A stretch of 64,000 nt of DNA from Rhynchospora pubera (Eukaryota; Streptophyta; Magnoliopsida; Poales; Cyperaceae): positions 282,822,238-282,886,237 of the forward strand of contig CM051460.1 of the NCBI GenBank assembly GCA_028095005.1, written 5' to 3'. The translations under genes and the position numbers were made by a program. Positions 60,180 to 64,000 of this stretch are shown here, one piece after another; the stretch's first letter is position 1; the number at the start of each line of letters is the position of its first letter. The notes beneath the pieces were generated by a model. It was not told where the DNA came from. It saw only the letters and a program-made list of their open reading frames with translations, and searched no databases.

Positions 60180-62872
60180 TTAATTCAATTGCTTAGCATG
60201 CCTCTTGCAAAAGGACTTGAGCTTATCCAAACCATCTTCGAGGGAAGATGGCTCAGCCTCAATCGCATGGGTTATACGAAGCCAGTTCTTGAACCCAACG
60301 GTACAACCTATACAAAGATACATTTTCAAGTAAACCCAAAATACAAAAGAAAATATATGAATAAAAGAATTTAAGTCCTTGGAGGCTCATTTGCTGTTCC
60401 GATAAGGCTATACTTTCTTAAGGTGGATTTGATTTTTAACCTGGAAGAATTATGACGGATTCCTCCTTAGCTAATTTGCAGCAGAAATCAACGTCATCTT
60501 TTATGTCCCCCAGCTGTGATAAGTCAAGACTTACCTGCAATATTTAACTTGCAAATTTTAATTTCTTTTAACCACAGTTCACAAAAATAGTTCAAAAGAA
60601 AGCCACATGAATATGGTATTCTCTATATGTTAATTTCGGTTTTTGAATATATTCTTCATGTACAAAACTTATTTGTACTTAAATGTAAAAGAATATTCAG
60701 AAACATCCTTGGTGCATCCCCCCCAATTGCTCTGCTTTCTCTTTTGGTAGTTCAAAAAAGCAGTTATTTGAATATTTTTTAAATAAATCAGAACCCCTCT
60801 ATTAGATTAGTTCCTCCAATTTTATGGGTTATTTAGAGGCTTAGCAGGTTCATAAGAAAAACTTCTCTAAATATTTAGAAAGAAATTTTTAAATACCATC
60901 ACAAACATGGAGCCCTCTGGTTTACTCGGACAAGTTATGCACTTGATTTCTTTCAACTTGTTGTAGCAGATATCTGCTGTCTTCTTCAAAGTTTCGAGGG
61001 TTTCAAGGAAAAAATCTTTATTTGTGTTTGCTATGAGATCAGGTATTGCCCCCTAATTAATTACAAAGAAACAAAAGTTTCCATTATGTTAAGATGCACT
61101 ATTATGGCATTGTCAAATCTCAAATATTGTTTAAGGTTTTTGTAGCTTTTTCTTTTTCCTCTGCCTTCTTGTTGGATTGTGTAATTCGGTAACAATTGTT
61201 GAACGAACCAGAAATGTTAAGTTGTTGCTGTATAACTTTGATGAGAACAGAAATTTTGTGAGAAAATGGACTGAAAGCTAATAGACCTGTATAAATGTTG
61301 CTGGGTCTGTTGAAATGTCAAGATAATTCTTTATACTGTCCACCACCTGAATGAAATCATGAAGCAGCGGCAAAATCAAAACCATGTCGCTAGGAGAGAA
61401 ATCAAACTCATGAAAAATTAAGCAAAACACTTTATTACATTTTTTGGTTCTGTGTCAATCAGAAATTACTACTCGTCGATACTATCGTACTTAAATTTTG
61501 TTACTACCTTGGCGCGTTTTAATATGTCATTTGAGTCGTGTGTTGCGATCCAGCCAAGTCTCCAGCCAGGTACGACCCACCTTTTTGAAATTGAACCAAG
61601 CGTGATAACTGGTACGGTTGAACTGAACACTCCCATTGGCACAAATTTGTTAGATCCAAATGTCAGATGTCCATAAACTTCGTCTGCAATAACACATATG
61701 CCAAGCTTCTTTGCTGTCTCTGCTACCTGGAAAATTTGACATCCCAAAATCTAATTCATATTGAAAAGTACATATATAAGTTATATATGATTTCCAAACC
61801 TCGCACGTCCATGCTACTTGGCGGACTGCTCCGATTACTTCAAAAGAAAACAACAAGAAGAAACGTAATAGAATTTTGTTTTAGCAGAATACCTTCTTGG
61901 TCACGATTTATTTTCAACTAAAGGACCATTATCTCTAACTTTACACCTAAAGCCATCCATTTCCTCCATATACAACAAGAAAAGCCCTTTCACAAAACAA
62001 CAAGAAAAATTAAAAGTAAATCACAATCTCATGCTCACGCCGTTGAGCAAATCTTGTGGAACACACTTGTATTCCTTTTTCAGGGCTATCTAATGTTCTC
62101 TTTGTTAATTTAATTTTGCTTTAATATGAAAACAGAACGAAATCAAATAAGTGGGACAGATTGACAGAAACAATTTTTCTAAGAAAAAAAAGAAGAAGTA
62201 AACTTGTGTTCTTTTTATTGGACTTGTTTGTGCTTTAATTTTCTCAATAAAATTTACTGCCCACTCATTGTGAACTCAGGTTATACATCTTGACTCAACT
62301 TATACAATATAACAAGTGAACGACTTAGGGGCCGTTTGGATCGCTTAGGAATTTGAGAAAAATTTGGGGAAGTTGCAATTCCTAGGAATAAATTTATTGG
62401 GAAGTGTGTAATTTTGTGAAGAGTTTGGATTGTTTATAATAAATTTATAGTAGGAAGATGAAATTCTCCAAAATCTCATGAGGATCCAAACGGCCCCTTA
62501 AAGTCTAATTAATACTAGCTAGATTGACTTGCCTTAGCCAAATGCTCATAACTGAAGACATTACCGCACGGATTTCCAGGATTGACAATAACCATGGCAA
62601 CTGTATTCTCGTCCGAAAGTGCAGCTAATCCGTCGAGATCGACCTCCCATCCTTTCTCCGGGACAAGATCAAAATACCGAGTCTCTACCCCGTTAAAAAC
62701 TGCTCTTGCCTCATAAAACAGGTAGCCCGGTTTAGGGAGCAGGATATTGGCACCGGATCGTGCCAGAACTGAGGTTATGATCTCTATTGCTTGTGAACAC
62801 CCATTCGTCAGATATATATCATCAGGCAGGAGTGTGTATGGGAGGTCCTGTGACATGTACTCAGCAATGGTT
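60180..62872 (-). CDS. Tyrosine-aminotransferase-like protein, last seven exons
   Basis: A PLP-dependent class I aminotransferase of the plant TAT / SUR1 C-S lyase / nicotianamine aminotransferase group. Exons in transcript order: 62872-62533, 61736-61508, 61346-61287, 61052-60897, 60534-60441 and 60307-60180, six visible plus exon 1 outside the window; all join in phase. Key motifs: DDIYLTNGCSQAIEI, PKPGYLFYEA, NPGNPCGNVFS (substrate/PLP contacts), VIADEVYGHLTFGS, and GSISKRWVVPGWRLGW with the Schiff-base Lys. The C-terminus is GFKNWLRITHAIEAEPSSL...KRHAKQLN. No lesion was seen. The first intron here (62532-61737) starts AAG|GCAAGT, a GC-AG intron. The N-terminal exon lies beyond 64000, so intron 1 exceeds 1.1 kb and holds a SINE and MITE. 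TAT makes 4-hydroxyphenylpyruvate for tocopherol and, in some plants, rosmarinate; the exact substrate cannot be told. Confidence 0.92.
62328..62497. mobile_element. PIF/Harbinger-like MITE in an aminotransferase intron (170 bp)
   Basis: Ends GGGGCCGTTTGGATC and GATCCAAACGGCCCC, with TTA duplications at 62325-62327 and 62498-62500. The terminal motif is like family M3, but the interior has turned inverse (AATAAATTTATTGGGAAGTG), so it is a related subfamily. Confidence 0.88.
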
Positions 62873-62978
62873 CTGTATTATATAAAGTAAGATTAATCGA
62901 GTGATATGATCAGTTTAGAAAAGTGTTTTTATTTTGTTAAATGGCAGTCAAATCCTCTATTCAACCAGAAACTAGTCT

Positions 62979-63056
62979 CATTAGTACTAAATTGTTTTTT
63001 TTTGAGGGTCGGGCGGCAATTACCACACCGACAGATTTCATTAGTACTAAATTGTT
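62979..63056. mobile_element. Short retro-insertion with 18-bp duplication
   Basis: CATTAGTACTAAATTGTT at 62979-62996 is repeated at 63039-63056. Between them are 42 bp starting with a T-run (an A-tail on the minus strand) and containing GGGTCGGGCGGCAATTACC. Likely a severely 5'-truncated SINE or LINE. Confidence 0.65.
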
Positions 63057-63121
63057 GTTTAACACAATTCTATAGGAGTCCTTTCCAATTAGTATTAATC
63101 AGTGATTCTGTCCTTTTTATT

Positions 63122-63258
63122 TTTTTTTGAAGAAAAAGGGAGGTCTTTGTCATCCAACTTTTTTGAAATTATAAGGTGCATGCGGAGCTTGAACCCTTGA
63201 ACTCATGAAATGGAAACCAATCTAGTACTCTTACCACTGAGCTACTAGGCCACATGCA
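63122..63258 (-). mobile_element. tRNA-derived SINE (137 bp)
   Basis: A perfect 18-bp duplication GATTCTGTCCTTTTTATT flanks it (63104-63121 and 63259-63276). On the minus strand it begins with a tRNA-like head: box A-like TAGTAGCTCAGTGGTAAGAG and box B-like GGGTTCAAGCTCC, then an unrelated body and an A-rich tail. Lies in aminotransferase intron 1. Confidence 0.88.
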
Positions 63259-63478
63259 GATTCTGTCCTTTTTATTGTATCAATTTATTGGAAGTAGTTT
63301 AATTTTCAGTAGGCATTTCTGGGAAGACTGCAATATTGGTATTTATTTGCACTGACCAATTTTCAAGAAACATCAATAAAAGTTGATGGTATTGACTATT
63401 GACCTTAGTTTCCAGGAGTACTTCTGTGCGGCAAGTAGTAAAATATAAAACAGAGCAGACATTTCACAATAAAAAGAA

Positions 63479-63895
63479 GAGAAAGTGTAATATGCACTAT
63501 AGTGCATAGGCCGGGCATTCCATGCACTGCGGACTTTTTCAAGAATATTTTTGTAAATTGATAAATCTAATTTTACCAATATTCTACATATTGAAATCTC
63601 ATTCCAAACGAAAATTTACAATTTTTGAAATTTTATTACTATTTTTTTCGATTTTTTTAAAACATGTCATTTTTGGAATGTTGTACTATTTACAATTTTC
63701 CAAAAATGGCATGTCTTAAAAAATCCGAAAAATATAGTAATAAAATCTCAAAAATTGTAAAATTTAGTTTTCTATGAGATTTCAATACGCAGATTAGATT
63801 GGTTAAATCAGATTTGTCAATTTACAAAAATATCTCCGAAAAAGTCCGCGGTGCACGGAATGCCCTATGCACTATGGTGCATATTAAACTTTCTC
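63479..63895. mobile_element. Fold-back MITE, family M1 copy 3 (417 bp)
   Basis: Ends GAGAAAGTGTAATATGCAC and TTAAACTTTCTC, with the 9-bp duplication TAAAAAGAA at 63470-63478 and 63896-63904. Near-complete hairpin like copies 1 and 2. Lies in aminotransferase intron 1. Confidence 0.92.
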
Positions 63896-64000
63896 TAAAA
63901 AGAAACCATATGACTTTTACAAATTGGTTGTTGGGTCATTTTACTATTCCTCTCTGTGGACTATAAGTGCAAAAGAACTAGCGCAAGAATGAGTGACCCA

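Noticed and set aside
60011..60254. Three evenly spaced palindromes with CTTCGAGGGAAGA
   Set aside because: They are explained by codons for EPSSLEDG in the last aminotransferase exon and its two relic copies.
63122..63258. Functional tRNA gene
   Set aside because: The A and B boxes are diverged, no acceptor stem pairs, and the 18-bp duplication plus A-tail identify a SINE.

Overview
This window looks like repeat-rich nuclear DNA from a flowering plant, probably a eudicot. It holds spliced genes with long AT-rich introns, Ty3/gypsy and long-LTR retroelements, Mutator-like (MULE) elements with 9-10 bp target duplications, PIF/Harbinger-like MITEs, a Helitron, a tRNA-derived SINE and a 173-bp satellite. 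No RNA gene, CRISPR array or operon-like layout was seen. Only a few loci encode recognisable proteins.

Layout. 1-1.45 kb: 3' part of a Ty3/gypsy pol (RT-RNase H) whose integrase has been deleted. 1.85-9.57 kb: a diverged 173-bp tandem satellite of about 44 monomers with higher-order structure. 9.6-15.9 kb: intergenic DNA with MITEs and one copy of a segmental duplication (second copy at 20.5-21.4 kb). 15.96-19.47 kb: a MULE with about 109-bp terminal inverted repeats carrying a four-exon plant mobile domain (PMD) gene and a decayed zinc-finger-like gene with 23-residue repeats. 19.5-24.7 kb: MITEs, a 310-bp Helitron, a LINE scrap and one unassigned single-exon ORF. 25-46 kb: a FAR1/FHY3-related (FRS, MURA-transposase-derived) pseudogene whose first intron holds 15.6 kb of nested LTR retroelements (solo LTR, containing a solo LTR of another family, containing one full-length element and one more solo LTR; all four have matching 5-bp target duplications). 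46.8-54.2 kb: a DUF1985-like/Ulp1-like (C48 peptidase fold) pseudogene with tandemly duplicated exon-intron units and apparently lost catalytic residues. 54.6-59.4 kb: three more CCGAAA-ended MULE-type elements packed together. 60.2-62.9 kb, minus strand: the last seven exons of an intact-looking tyrosine-aminotransferase-like gene; its first exon lies beyond the window.

The most interesting signal is in the FRS-like and Ulp1-like neighbours. Introns at unrelated positions in both genes share a family of about 100-115 bp units built around a GGGAGTAACTTA core. Two FRS introns match from the 5' splice site onward, and one of these is bracketed by a 28-29 bp direct duplication of the exon end, as expected for a gained intron. 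The motif was noticed only between about 25.7 and 54.6 kb and not inside the nested LTRs, so the two genes plus their introns may be one old composite MULE-like unit. All reading was by eye; family names rest on recognised motifs, not on searches.
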